Source: Paremcibacter congregatus (GTDB taxonomy: Bacteria; Pseudomonadota; Alphaproteobacteria; Sphingomonadales; Emcibacteraceae). From it: a stretch of 64,000 bases of DNA. The first letter of the stretch is position 1. The number at the start of each line of letters is the position of its first letter. The stretch covers positions 2,387,501 to 2,451,500 of the forward strand of contig NZ_CP041025.1 in assembly GCF_006385135.1 (NCBI RefSeq). Direction: 5' to 3'. The notes under the pieces were generated by a model, which saw nothing but the letters and a program-made list of their open reading frames with translations, did not search any database and had not been told where the DNA came from. A program made the translations under genes and the position numbers. Positions 56,467 through 64,000 of this stretch are shown here, piece after piece.

Positions 56467-58221
56467 GTGGCACAAACTGAGAATCCGGAACAAAAGGAAC
56501 CTGCAAACAGTGCGGTCATTCAGGACGAGTTGAACCAGACGTCATACGACAGTTTGCCAAGCTTTCTCCTGATTATAGCCACCTATTACCTGCTACGCAC
56601 TGTCGGGTATTATTTCGCGGAAAATTCAGCAGACATCACGGAATTACTCTGGCTTTCCCTGGGAACGACAGGGATATGTCTCTGTCTTTACACATTTCAC
56701 TTCAAAGGGTGGCTGAATGTCCGGATGACAAGCCTTTTGTCCCTGATCGTTGGCTTTTTACTGATGATCAACGTTTATGCCAATCTGTATATTATCGGTG
56801 ATTTCTTCCAAATCGCCTTTGCCATGCTCGCCCTTACCGTATTGGGGCTCACAACCATGTCCGTCTTTGTCTGGGCCATCCAGCAGTTCTTTGGCGCCGG
56901 ACTCTATTTTTATTATATATTCAGCCAGTTAGAAACCACGAGCGAAAAATATATTCTGGTCTGGTGTGCTGCATTCTTCATTTCCCTGTCCTTCCTGGTA
57001 TCGCGCATCCAGGGCACCACCAAGAGAATCCGCTACCAACTGGCCAGTGAAGCCAGGGCGGCGGCACTTGAAAAAGCGAATAGTGCAAAATCAAAATTTC
57101 TTGCGGTGATGAGCCATGAAATCAGAACACCAATGTCTGGCGTCATAGGCATGTCAAAGCTGCTTGAAGAAAGCGAACTGCAAATACACCAAAAACAATG
57201 GGCTCACAGCATTACTACGTCTGCCGAAAACCTTCTGGATATTCTCAATGAAATTCTGGATCAGTCAAAACTGGATGCCCATAAAGTCATCCTTGCTCCT
57301 GTGGATTTTAACCTGCGTGATTTTATTACCGAAATGACGAACCTGATTACCCCAACGATTGAGGAAAAAGGACTTTATCTTAAGTTTGATATGGAAAAAG
57401 ACCTACCTGAAGTCATTCACGCTGACAGAGGCCGCCTTGGACAAATTTTGTCTAACTTATTGAACAATGCTCTCAAATTCACCCGTGAAGGAGGAATCAC
57501 ATTAAAAGTTTGTCAGTTAAAGCAAAATTCTAATCGGTTAATGCTGCAATTCGAAATTATTGACACCGGCCTCGGCATTGACCTGCCCGCACAGAAAAAA
57601 CTATTCCGTCCCTTTGTTCAGGCGAACAATTCAACCTCACGCGAATTTGGCGGGACCGGGCTCGGTTTATCCATTTCAAAAGACCTTGTACGGTTGATGG
57701 GGGGAAATATCAACTTTGAGAGCAAACTTCATCAGGGCAGCCGTTTTTGGTTTACCATGACCTGCCGAGCGGCCCTGAATGATGTTCAACCAACCTCGGA
57801 CGAAACATCCAACCGGGTATGGCGCGCGTCACGTGTCCTTAACATTCTTATCGCAGAAGATATTCTGATCAACCAACAAATCATGCAGGCCATTTTTTCC
57901 AAACTTGATCATCAGATCACTTTTGCAAATAATGGCAAAGAAGCTGTAGACGCCCTCACAGTAGGAGTTTACGATTTAATTCTTATGGACATAAGAATGC
58001 CGACAATGGATGGCCTGGACGCGACAAAAGCCATCCGTAATATGACGGGAGAGAAATCTCAAACCCCTATCATTGCGATTACCGCCGACATAAGCAAAGA
58101 TCACATTGATACCTTCCTCAGTGCGGGATTGAACCATGTCTGTGCCAAACCCCTCAACCTCCCCCTGCTGTTAAAGGCCATAAACAAAACGCTCAAAGAG
58201 GATATTCACACCGAATCCTAA
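56467..58221 (+). CDS. Hybrid sensor histidine kinase with six membrane helices and receiver domain
   Basis: A 584-residue hybrid kinase. The sensor part has six predicted membrane helices (about residues 28-50, 58-78, 84-108, 115-133, 138-158 and 160-180), similar in plan to MASE-type sensors. The kinase core has the phospho-acceptor His217 (MSHEIRTPMSGVIGM), the N-box LSNLLNNALKFT and GGTGLGLSISKDL. A receiver domain follows (459-575) with the acidic pair E464/D465, the phospho-acceptor D508 (LILMDIRMP) and K561. The start is GTG at 56467, five bases after AAGGAG. Phosphate transfer beyond the receiver would need an HPt protein not seen here. The stop overlaps that of the next kinase. Confidence 0.92.
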   Translation: MAQTENPEQKEPANSAVIQDELNQTSYDSLPSFLLIIATYYLLRTVGYYFAENSADITELLWLSLGTTGICLCLYTFHFKGWLNVRMTSLLSLIVGFLLMINVYANLYIIGDFFQIAFAMLALTVLGLTTMSVFVWAIQQFFGAGLYFYYIFSQLETTSEKYILVWCAAFFISLSFLVSRIQGTTKRIRYQLASEARAAALEKANSAKSKFLAVMSHEIRTPMSGVIGMSKLLEESELQIHQKQWAHSITTSAENLLDILNEILDQSKLDAHKVILAPVDFNLRDFITEMTNLITPTIEEKGLYLKFDMEKDLPEVIHADRGRLGQILSNLLNNALKFTREGGITLKVCQLKQNSNRLMLQFEIIDTGLGIDLPAQKKLFRPFVQANNSTSREFGGTGLGLSISKDLVRLMGGNINFESKLHQGSRFWFTMTCRAALNDVQPTSDETSNRVWRASRVLNILIAEDILINQQIMQAIFSKLDHQITFANNGKEAVDALTVGVYDLILMDIRMPTMDGLDATKAIRNMTGEKSQTPIIAITADISKDHIDTFLSAGLNHVCAKPLNLPLLLKAINKTLKEDIHTES

Positions 58222-59936
58222 GAGGTTTCTTCCCCCAGGGGAATACGAAAGGTCACCGTGGTGCCCACGCCTTCCTGGCTCTCAATTTTGAGAGAACCCT
58301 TATGCAACTCCACCAGGGATTTCACGATTGCCAGCCCCAGGCCAGTGCCTTCAACGGCCTTAAAAGGGTCCAGGCTACCTCGGTCAAACCGGTCCGTGAT
58401 CCGCGCCAACCGATGTGCGGCAATGCCCTGACCCGTGTCGGCCAACTGAAATACATGATTGCGGCCTTCTTGTCTTACCGTCAGCTTTATGGTTCCCCCT
58501 TCCGGGGTAAATTTAACCGCATTGGTCACCAGATTCACCAGAATCTGCTTCAAAGCCCTTTCGTCGGCATATACAGGGGAAATATCCGCCGGGATGTCCC
58601 GCTGGCAGTTTTGTTTTTTCTCCCGAAGAAACTGGTCCACAAGGATATGGCACTCATCAACAACATTTAGTACATCCAGTTGTGTCTTGCTGATTTTCCG
58701 TTCCAACGCATCAATCGCCGCCAGATCCAGAATATCATCAATCAAATTCAGCAAATACTTGCCTGACCCGAGAATATCCTGAGCATATGTTTCATATTTC
58801 AAGTCGCCTAAAGCGCCAAAAACCTGTCGCGTCATCATCTCTGAAAATCCAATGATCGCATTGAGAGGCGTCCGCAACTCATGACTCATATTGGCCAGAA
58901 AATCAGATTTTGCCTTATTCGCGCTGGTTGCCTCAATCATCGCTTCTGTCAAGGCTGTCATCGCCTCTTTGCGTTCTGTGATATCGTGACATACCGCAAA
59001 CAGAGCTGTCCGTCCCTGATAAGGAATTCTCGTCAAGGTCACATCCATCGGAAAATCTTCACCACATTTCTTCTGATGAACCCACTCAAACTTATGATGC
59101 CCCTTTTCTATTGCCAGACGCATCATGCGCTCGGCTTTTTCATAAGAAGAGTTACCATCCGGTTGAAATTCCGGTGACACGACCGACGGATGAATGGCCT
59201 GCATTTCCGCCCTGTTACTATACCCGAAAACTGCTGCCGCAGCCTCATTACATAAGTCGAAATTATTTTCCGTCAAAACCATCATCGGATCATCCGATGT
59301 TTCAAACAACAACCTGTATTTTTCTTCGCTCTCGGACAATTCTTTTTGGCTCTGCGTCAATTTGTCCAGAACCTCCCACTGGGCAATGCGTGAGGCCAGC
59401 ATGGTGGCAATTGTGGTCAGCATTTCCAGATGAAGGCCGGTAAAATAATTGGGTGTCGGATGCTCACAATCAATCACGCCGAACAAACGGTCCTCATGTA
59501 AAATCGGCACACAAATTTCAGAAGACATGGATTTCAGATCCGCGATATAACCGCTATGGTGCCGTGTATCATGAATAATGACCGGCTTGCGATCAACCGC
59601 AACACGGCCCGTGATGCCCTGTCCCAATGCAATTTCAATGGCATTACTCGTGTCAATTTTTTCATTGCGTTTATCACCAAAAGCAGCCTGTTGCACCAAG
59701 ACATGGCGCGTTTCATCATAGAGATAAATCACACAATCGACGAAACCGGCCTGTCCCGCGACCTTTTCCACAACATGCCAAATTAGCTCATCCCGTGAAG
59801 AAAGCTGAATAAGGTCAATCGCAAAATCCTTGATAATACTCAACAACTGACTGCCATCAACATTGAGTTCTTTTTCACTCATCGCACTGGATTCGCCGGT
59901 TCTTTGAGGGTCTTGATTTTCTTCCTGCCTGAACAT
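58218..59936 (-). CDS. GAF-PAS sensor histidine kinase
   Basis: A soluble 572-residue kinase without membrane helices. A GAF domain (about residues 30-185; DELIWHVVEKVAGQAGFVDC region) is followed by a PAS domain (about 205-330, ending CHDITERKEAM) and a kinase core with the phospho-acceptor His352 (MSHELRTPLNAIIGF), LVNLVTNAVKFTPEGG and GTGLGLAIVKSL. The start is uncertain: ATG 59936, ATG 59882 and a longer frame to 60125 are all possible, none with a good ribosome binding site. The first 63 residues of the longest reading do not look protein-like. Its stop overlaps the preceding kinase gene tail to tail by 4 bp. Confidence 0.88.
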   Translation of the reverse strand: MFRQEENQDPQRTGESSAMSEKELNVDGSQLLSIIKDFAIDLIQLSSRDELIWHVVEKVAGQAGFVDCVIYLYDETRHVLVQQAAFGDKRNEKIDTSNAIEIALGQGITGRVAVDRKPVIIHDTRHHSGYIADLKSMSSEICVPILHEDRLFGVIDCEHPTPNYFTGLHLEMLTTIATMLASRIAQWEVLDKLTQSQKELSESEEKYRLLFETSDDPMMVLTENNFDLCNEAAAAVFGYSNRAEMQAIHPSVVSPEFQPDGNSSYEKAERMMRLAIEKGHHKFEWVHQKKCGEDFPMDVTLTRIPYQGRTALFAVCHDITERKEAMTALTEAMIEATSANKAKSDFLANMSHELRTPLNAIIGFSEMMTRQVFGALGDLKYETYAQDILGSGKYLLNLIDDILDLAAIDALERKISKTQLDVLNVVDECHILVDQFLREKKQNCQRDIPADISPVYADERALKQILVNLVTNAVKFTPEGGTIKLTVRQEGRNHVFQLADTGQGIAAHRLARITDRFDRGSLDPFKAVEGTGLGLAIVKSLVELHKGSLKIESQEGVGTTVTFRIPLGEETS

Positions 59937-60110
59937 CTGATTTTTTTCTATTCTTAATGTTTTTAACGCACACCAATCCTCATTCTGCCCATTCCCCAGG
60001 GCATGCTTGCTTTTTAGAACGAGAAAGCTGGCATAATAATTACACATCGTAAATATCTCATTAACCACATCAGCATTACCTCGTGCGGCAAAAAATATTC
60101 CGTTATTTTT

Positions 60111-60124
60111 TGACCAAATGGTCA
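60111..60124. promoter_or_regulatory. Dyad TGACCA-AA-TGGTCA upstream of guaD
   Basis: A perfect 14-base dyad, 18 bp upstream of the guaD -35 element. The length and symmetry suit a dimeric repressor or activator of purine breakdown. No regulator gene for it is in the window. Confidence 0.5.
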
Positions 60125-60142
60125 TTTTTTTAGATTTGAGCG

Positions 60143-60171
60143 TTTACAAGCTTTAGGGAATATTTTATTCT
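60143..60171 (+). promoter_or_regulatory. Candidate promoter of guaD
   Basis: TTTACA (60143-60148), 17 bp, TATTCT (60166-60171). Transcription would start near 60178, about 105 bases before the chosen start codon. This also argues against the TTG start at 60175. Confidence 0.5.
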
Positions 60172-60282
60172 CCTTTGAACAAGCGGACATCTTGGAAACG
60201 CAACAGATCATGTTGTCGTGATATGCTTTCAAAACCGCCCTTTTTCCTTTCGGGCTTTTTGCCAACACACATTGGATACCAC

Positions 60283-61581
60283 ATGACAGAAACTAGCGGG
60301 ACAGCGATACGCGGGCAATTATTGTGGTTTACCGGCGCCCCCGATACGCCCTCTAATATCCACCACATCGAAGACGGCGTCCTGCTGATGGAAGACCGCA
60401 AGATTACTGCCTGTGGTCCAGCCAAGGATATCCTGCCCCGTCTGCCAAAAGGAACGGCTGTCGATCATTATCCGGGCCACCTGATCCTGCCAGGATTCAT
60501 TGACGCCCATGTGCATTATCCCCAGATTCAGATCATGGGCGCTCACGGCAAACAACTGCTCGACTGGCTCAATGATTACACCTTCAAGGCAGAACTCGCC
60601 TACAGAAATCCTGATCATGCGACATTAAATGCGGAGTTTTTCTGCGATGAATTGCTGCGCAACGGCACCACCACCGCCGCCACCTTCTGCACGGTCCACC
60701 CAACCTCCGCCGAAGCCCTGTTCACCGCCGCGAGCGGACGCCACATGGCGATGATCGGCGGGCGGGTGATGATGGACCGCCATGCCCCGGAGGGCTTGCG
60801 CGACACCCCGCAACAGGCCTATGAGCAATGCGGCGCCCTGATCCGCAAATGGCACAAAACCGGGCGCAACCGTTATGCCCTGACCCCGCGTTTTGCCCCG
60901 AGCTGCTCGCCGGAACAGATGGAAGTGGCGCAAAGCCTGCGTCAGGAATATCCCGATGTCTATGTCCAGAGCCACCTGTCGGAAAACTGCGCCGAAATTG
61001 ACTGGGTGAAAGAGCTTTACCCCGAGCGTAACGGTTACCTCGACGTTTATGATCACTATGAACTTACCGGGCCGCGCAGCCTGCTGGGACATGGCATTCA
61101 CCTGACCGATGCGGAATGGCAAAGCCTCGCGGATCGTCAAACCACGCTGGTGCATTGCCCGACCTCCAACCTGTTCCTCGGCAGCGGTCTGTTTGACCTC
61201 GCACGGACCAGAACCGAAAACGTACCCGTGGCGCTCGGTACAGATGTCGGGGCGGGCACTAGCCTGTCCTTACTGGCAACCCTCGGCGAAGCCTACAAAA
61301 TAGCCCAACTGCGCGGCGCGTCGCTAAGCGCCTTCGAGGCTTTTCATATGATTACCCTTGGCGCGGCCCAGGCGCTTAATCTGGATCATGAGATCGGCAG
61401 TTTTGAGGTGGGCAAGACGGGCGATGTGGTGGTGCTCGACCCCAACGCGACGTCTTTACTGCACCACCGCATGAAATATACGGACACTCTGGAAGAACTG
61501 CTGTTCGTGCTGATGACCATCGGCGATGACCGCGCAATCAAGGCCACTTACACCGCCGGTGAGAAACGCCACAGCCGTTAA
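60283..61581 (+). CDS. guaD: Guanine deaminase
   Basis: A 432-residue amidohydrolase that converts guanine to xanthine. Zinc ligands and substrate motifs are visible: HVHYPQIQIMGAHG (about residue 77), TPRFAPSCSPEQM, QSHLSENCAEIDWV, GHGIHLTD, HCPTSNLFLGSG and LGTDVGAGTS. I start at ATG 60283 (MTETSGTAIRG), since a TTG at 60175 would lie at the predicted transcription start. It converges on the alc-uraD-puuE genes with a 10-bp gap and no terminator, and it fits their purine-degradation role. Confidence 0.95.
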   Translation: MTETSGTAIRGQLLWFTGAPDTPSNIHHIEDGVLLMEDRKITACGPAKDILPRLPKGTAVDHYPGHLILPGFIDAHVHYPQIQIMGAHGKQLLDWLNDYTFKAELAYRNPDHATLNAEFFCDELLRNGTTTAATFCTVHPTSAEALFTAASGRHMAMIGGRVMMDRHAPEGLRDTPQQAYEQCGALIRKWHKTGRNRYALTPRFAPSCSPEQMEVAQSLRQEYPDVYVQSHLSENCAEIDWVKELYPERNGYLDVYDHYELTGPRSLLGHGIHLTDAEWQSLADRQTTLVHCPTSNLFLGSGLFDLARTRTENVPVALGTDVGAGTSLSLLATLGEAYKIAQLRGASLSAFEAFHMITLGAAQALNLDHEIGSFEVGKTGDVVVLDPNATSLLHHRMKYTDTLEELLFVLMTIGDDRAIKATYTAGEKRHSR

Positions 61582-61591
61582 GACTTAAGAC

Positions 61592-62584
61592 TTAATCGGT
61601 CACCCGACCCATCAACCGCATCCGGGCGATACCGCCGTCCGGATAGATATTAAGCCGCACATGGCTGACCGGCCCGAGGTTCTCCAGCTTATCGGAAAAT
61701 TCATGAATGCCGTCGGCCGAGAGTTTCTGCTCAGGCAATAACAGCGGCCAATCCACCGCCTGGATCAGCAAATTTTCATCCGTCCCTGCCCCTGCATTGA
61801 TCGCCTGCAGGGAAAAACGGTCGGGATAATTGCCCTTGAAATGTGTGGTCTCAATCCGTACCTGTTCCAGAACACCGGGATGGGCTAGCGCAAAGACGGC
61901 CCAGTCGTGGCCCGGCGTACGGCGTCGGCGGGTTTCCCAGCCATCACCCATATTCTCGGCCACGCCGGGGGTGATGATATTCATCGGCACGCCAAAATGC
62001 GCGTCATTGCAGCCCAAGGGCATGCCGCCCCATTCCAGTGCCGCCAAATCAATGAGCGCGCCCTGCTTCGATGTCCAGTCCACTTCGATCTCGCCGTAAA
62101 CCCGAAGCCGCGCCACCCCGCCATCAGGATAGATATGCAACCGGATATGAGTCCAGACCTGATTATTACCGATATCAAAGAAATGTTGACGGTCCCCCTG
62201 CAACTCTTCCTGCGGCAAAACCTCGATCCAGGCCACATCGACTGCCGGACAACCGTCAAGACTATAACAGGCTTCCAGCGAAGCCGCCGGAGGATAATTG
62301 CCGGTAAAATGCCGGGTATCGATTTCCACACCGTGCAGTCGGCCGGGTTTGGCGAGCTTCACGACGCAATGATCATGGCCGGGCGTGCGCTTGCGGCGGC
62401 TTTCCCAGCCGTCCATCCACTTGCCGTGATCATCATATTTGTCAGGAATAAATACCGGGTCCGTCCGACTGATCAGTCGTTCTTTCGGGGCAAAAAAATC
62501 ATCGGTGGCGGACACCACTTTCGCGCCAAGACGGGCTTCCGCCAAATTGGGATAGCGTGTGACAAACTCAGGCAGTACATTCAC
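61592..62584 (-). CDS. alc: Allantoicase
   Basis: A 330-residue enzyme that hydrolyses allantoate to ureidoglycolate and urea. The family is made of two related beta-sandwich halves, and both repeats are seen: MDGWESRRKRTPGHDHCVV (near residue 60) and GDGWETRRRRTPGHDWAVF (near 215). Length is normal. It is the third gene of the puuE-uraD-alc unit, 15 bp after uraD. Confidence 0.96.
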   Translation of the reverse strand: MNVLPEFVTRYPNLAEARLGAKVVSATDDFFAPKERLISRTDPVFIPDKYDDHGKWMDGWESRRKRTPGHDHCVVKLAKPGRLHGVEIDTRHFTGNYPPAASLEACYSLDGCPAVDVAWIEVLPQEELQGDRQHFFDIGNNQVWTHIRLHIYPDGGVARLRVYGEIEVDWTSKQGALIDLAALEWGGMPLGCNDAHFGVPMNIITPGVAENMGDGWETRRRRTPGHDWAVFALAHPGVLEQVRIETTHFKGNYPDRFSLQAINAGAGTDENLLIQAVDWPLLLPEQKLSADGIHEFSDKLENLGPVSHVRLNIYPDGGIARMRLMGRVTD

Positions 62585-62599
62585 GATGTGGTTTTCCTT

Positions 62600-63115
62600 T
62601 TATAGGTTTTTGAGGCGCAAGAGGGCAATTTTATGAACTTCGGCCAGTGCCGTCGCGAATTCAGTCTCCCGGTCATGATGCACCCGCAGCCGGAAGCTCT
62701 CGATAATATCAGTTCTGGTCAGCCCACGTACGGCAATGATGAACGGAAAACCGAATTTTTCCCGGTAGAGTTTATTCAATGCTTGCAACTCTTCAAATTC
62801 CGCTTCTGTGCAAAGATCAAGGCCGGCGCTCATTTGTTCTGCCGTTGACTCAGCCGTGAGTTCCCCGGCAAGCGCCAGTTTGCCCGCGAGATCAGGATGG
62901 GCGCAAAGTAACGCCAGTTGCTTTTCTTCCCCCGCCCCGTCAACAATTTGCTTCATAGCAAAATGCAGGCTCGCCGGCCGGTCCACTGTAAAACGCATAT
63001 GCAACTGCCATACTTTTTCCGCCACCCAGGGCGAATGCTCATAGATTCCGCCGTAAGCGTCAATAAATTCCTCATGCGAGAGGCTGCTCGGCCGCAGAGG
63101 CAAATAATCAGTCAT
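62600..63115 (-). CDS. uraD: 2-oxo-4-hydroxy-4-carboxy-5-ureidoimidazoline decarboxylase
   Basis: A 171-residue OHCU decarboxylase of the urate oxidation pathway, yielding S-allantoin. Seen are FIDAYGGIYEHSPWVAEKVW at the N-terminus, the conserved LLCAHPDLAGKLA and the substrate-site region KFGFPFIIAVRGLT. It starts one base after the puuE stop and precedes alc by 15 bp, so the three are probably one operon. No urate oxidase or HIU hydrolase is in the window. Confidence 0.95.
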   Translation of the reverse strand: MTDYLPLRPSSLSHEEFIDAYGGIYEHSPWVAEKVWQLHMRFTVDRPASLHFAMKQIVDGAGEEKQLALLCAHPDLAGKLALAGELTAESTAEQMSAGLDLCTEAEFEELQALNKLYREKFGFPFIIAVRGLTRTDIIESFRLRVHHDRETEFATALAEVHKIALLRLKNL

Positions 63116-63116
63116 T

Positions 63117-64000
63117 TTAGTCCCCTTTTCTTACCGGGTGTGTCATCCGCCAATGACGGGCAATATCAATGCGCCGGGTAAACCAGACATCCTGATGTGT
63201 TGTCGCATATTTGATGAACCGTTCCAGCGCGGCAATCCGCCCCGGGCGCCCGGCAATGCGACAATGCAAACCGATGGACATCATGCGCGGACAATCTTCG
63301 CCTTCGGCATAGAGCACATCGAAGCTGTCCTTCAGGTAACTGTAAAACTGATCCCCGGCATTAAACCCCTGGGCGGTCGCAAAACGCATGTCGTTAACAT
63401 CCAGCGTATAGGGCACCACCAGATGATCCTTGTCGCCAACCTTTACCCAATGGGGCAGATCATCGTTATAATCATCCGCATCATAGAGAAAACCGCCCTC
63501 CTCGACAACCAACTCACGCGTGTTAGGCCCCGTGCGCCCCGTATACCAGCCGAAAGGCCGCTCCCCGGTTAGCCGGGTAATGATCTCAATGGCTTTCTGC
63601 AGATGCTCGCGTTCCACCTCTTTGGGCACATCCTGATAATTGATCCAGCGGTATCCATGAGAGCAAATCTCGTGCCCGGCCTTGAGAAACGCCTCCACCA
63701 CCTGCGGGTGACGCTCCAGCGCCATGGCGACGCCGAATATGGTCAGGGGAATATCATAGCGGGCGAACAGCTTCAGCAAGCGCCAGACCCCGACCCGGCT
63801 GCCATATTCATAGTTGGATTCCATGCTCATATGCCGTGCGCCCAACACCTCCGGCGCCGCGATCATCTCGGAGAGAAACCGCTCTGCGCCCTCATCGCCG
63901 TGCAAAATACAATTCTCGCCGCCCTCTTCGTAATTGAGGACGAATTGTACTGCGATTTTCGCCTTTCCCGGCCAGCGGGCCTGCGGCGGCGTCGCGCCAT
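63117..64000 (-). CDS. puuE: Allantoinase PuuE (5' end outside window)
   Basis: A polysaccharide-deacetylase-like allantoinase that opens S-allantoin to allantoate, here lacking its first residues because the gene continues past 64000. In frame from 63998 it reads GATPPQARWPGKAKIAVQF and then NYEEGGEN. SMESNYEYGSRVGVWR and SHGYRWINYQ follow. An apparent start at 63905 (TTG) is only an internal codon, since the upstream residues match the family. It heads the visible part of the purine unit. Confidence 0.95.
   Translation of the reverse strand, partial: GATPPQARWPGKAKIAVQFVLNYEEGGENCILHGDEGAERFLSEMIAAPEVLGARHMSMESNYEYGSRVGVWRLLKLFARYDIPLTIFGVAMALERHPQVVEAFLKAGHEICSHGYRWINYQDVPKEVEREHLQKAIEIITRLTGERPFGWYTGRTGPNTRELVVEEGGFLYDADDYNDDLPHWVKVGDKDHLVVPYTLDVNDMRFATAQGFNAGDQFYSYLKDSFDVLYAEGEDCPRMMSIGLHCRIAGRPGRIAALERFIKYATTHQDVWFTRRIDIARHWRMTHPVRKGD

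Larger units (their letters stand above)
59937..60282. other. Divergent intergenic region between the GAF-PAS kinase and guaD
   Basis: About 346 bp. It contains the guaD promoter candidate and the TGACCA-AA-TGGTCA dyad (both listed). The part from 59937 to 60100 is open in the kinase frame but looks non-coding. No other gene is seen. Confidence 0.5.

Noticed and set aside
59937-60125. N-terminal 63-residue extension of the GAF-PAS kinase
   Set aside because: No ribosome binding site, poor sequence character, and overlap with the likely regulatory dyad of guaD.
63117-63905. Internal TTG at 63905 as the start of puuE
   Set aside because: The frame is open to the window edge and the residues upstream (VLNYEEGGENC) are conserved in allantoinase PuuE.

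Overview
The window reads as chromosomal backbone of an alphaproteobacterium. The evidence is the full nuoABCDEFGHIJKLMN operon with separate nuoC and nuoD, followed by birA, coaX and rnj; the short editing-domain-less ProS; DUF1467 beside methylmalonyl-CoA epimerase; the tig-clpP-clpX-lon-hupB order; and the rph/hrcA-grpE neighbourhood with rdgB, hemW, rsmI, yraN and gshB. Moderate GC and the gene order would suit a marine order such as Emcibacterales, Kordiimonadales or Sneathiellales, but this placement is an inference from gene content only. No rRNA, CRISPR array, insertion sequence or prophage was seen.

Layout. (1) 1-27473, all minus strand: a Rossmann-protein/DUF4166/DUF2269 group; dnaE; DUF1761; lolD-lolC; proS; a secreted hypothetical; then, separated by a terminator, the complex I operon nuoA-N running into birA, coaX, rnj, mce and DUF1467. 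(2) 27832-35278, minus: tRNA-Asp, tRNA-Val, hupB, lon, clpX, clpP, tig and tRNA-Leu, i.e. protein quality control with promoter-like and hairpin elements between genes. (3) 35449-46372: nnrED, a DUF885 lipoprotein, a CvfB-like S1 protein (+), a surface subtilase (+), a small repeat protein (+), then minus-strand deaminase, GIY-YIG, GNAT, gshB, SirB1 and yraN. (4) 46369-51275: rsmI (-) diverging from an LpoA-like lipoprotein (+) whose end overlaps hemW (-) by 152 bp, then rdgB and rph. (5) 51332-54161: an AT-rich three-gene cassette (a 45-residue membrane peptide, an integral membrane protein and an XRE regulator) diverging from hrcA-grpE over a palindrome placed among the promoters. (6) 54289-60125: three histidine kinases with different sensors and no stand-alone response regulator. 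(7) 60283-64000: purine catabolism, guaD (+) converging on a puuE-uraD-alc operon (-).

How genes work together. Complex I is followed by biotin ligase, the first CoA enzyme, RNase J and methylmalonyl-CoA epimerase, which joins respiration to propionyl-CoA metabolism. LolCD supplies outer-membrane lipoprotein release, used by the predicted lipoproteins at 37078-38937, 40048-42444 and 47360-48862. Guanine deaminase makes xanthine, while UraD, PuuE and allantoicase carry urate oxidation products to ureidoglycolate. The enzymes between xanthine and OHCU are not in the window.

The best candidates for something undescribed are the small-peptide/membrane-protein/XRE cassette with its shared divergent control region, the tandem YxFMDL small protein, the convergent LpoA-like/hemW overprint, and the three-kinase cluster.
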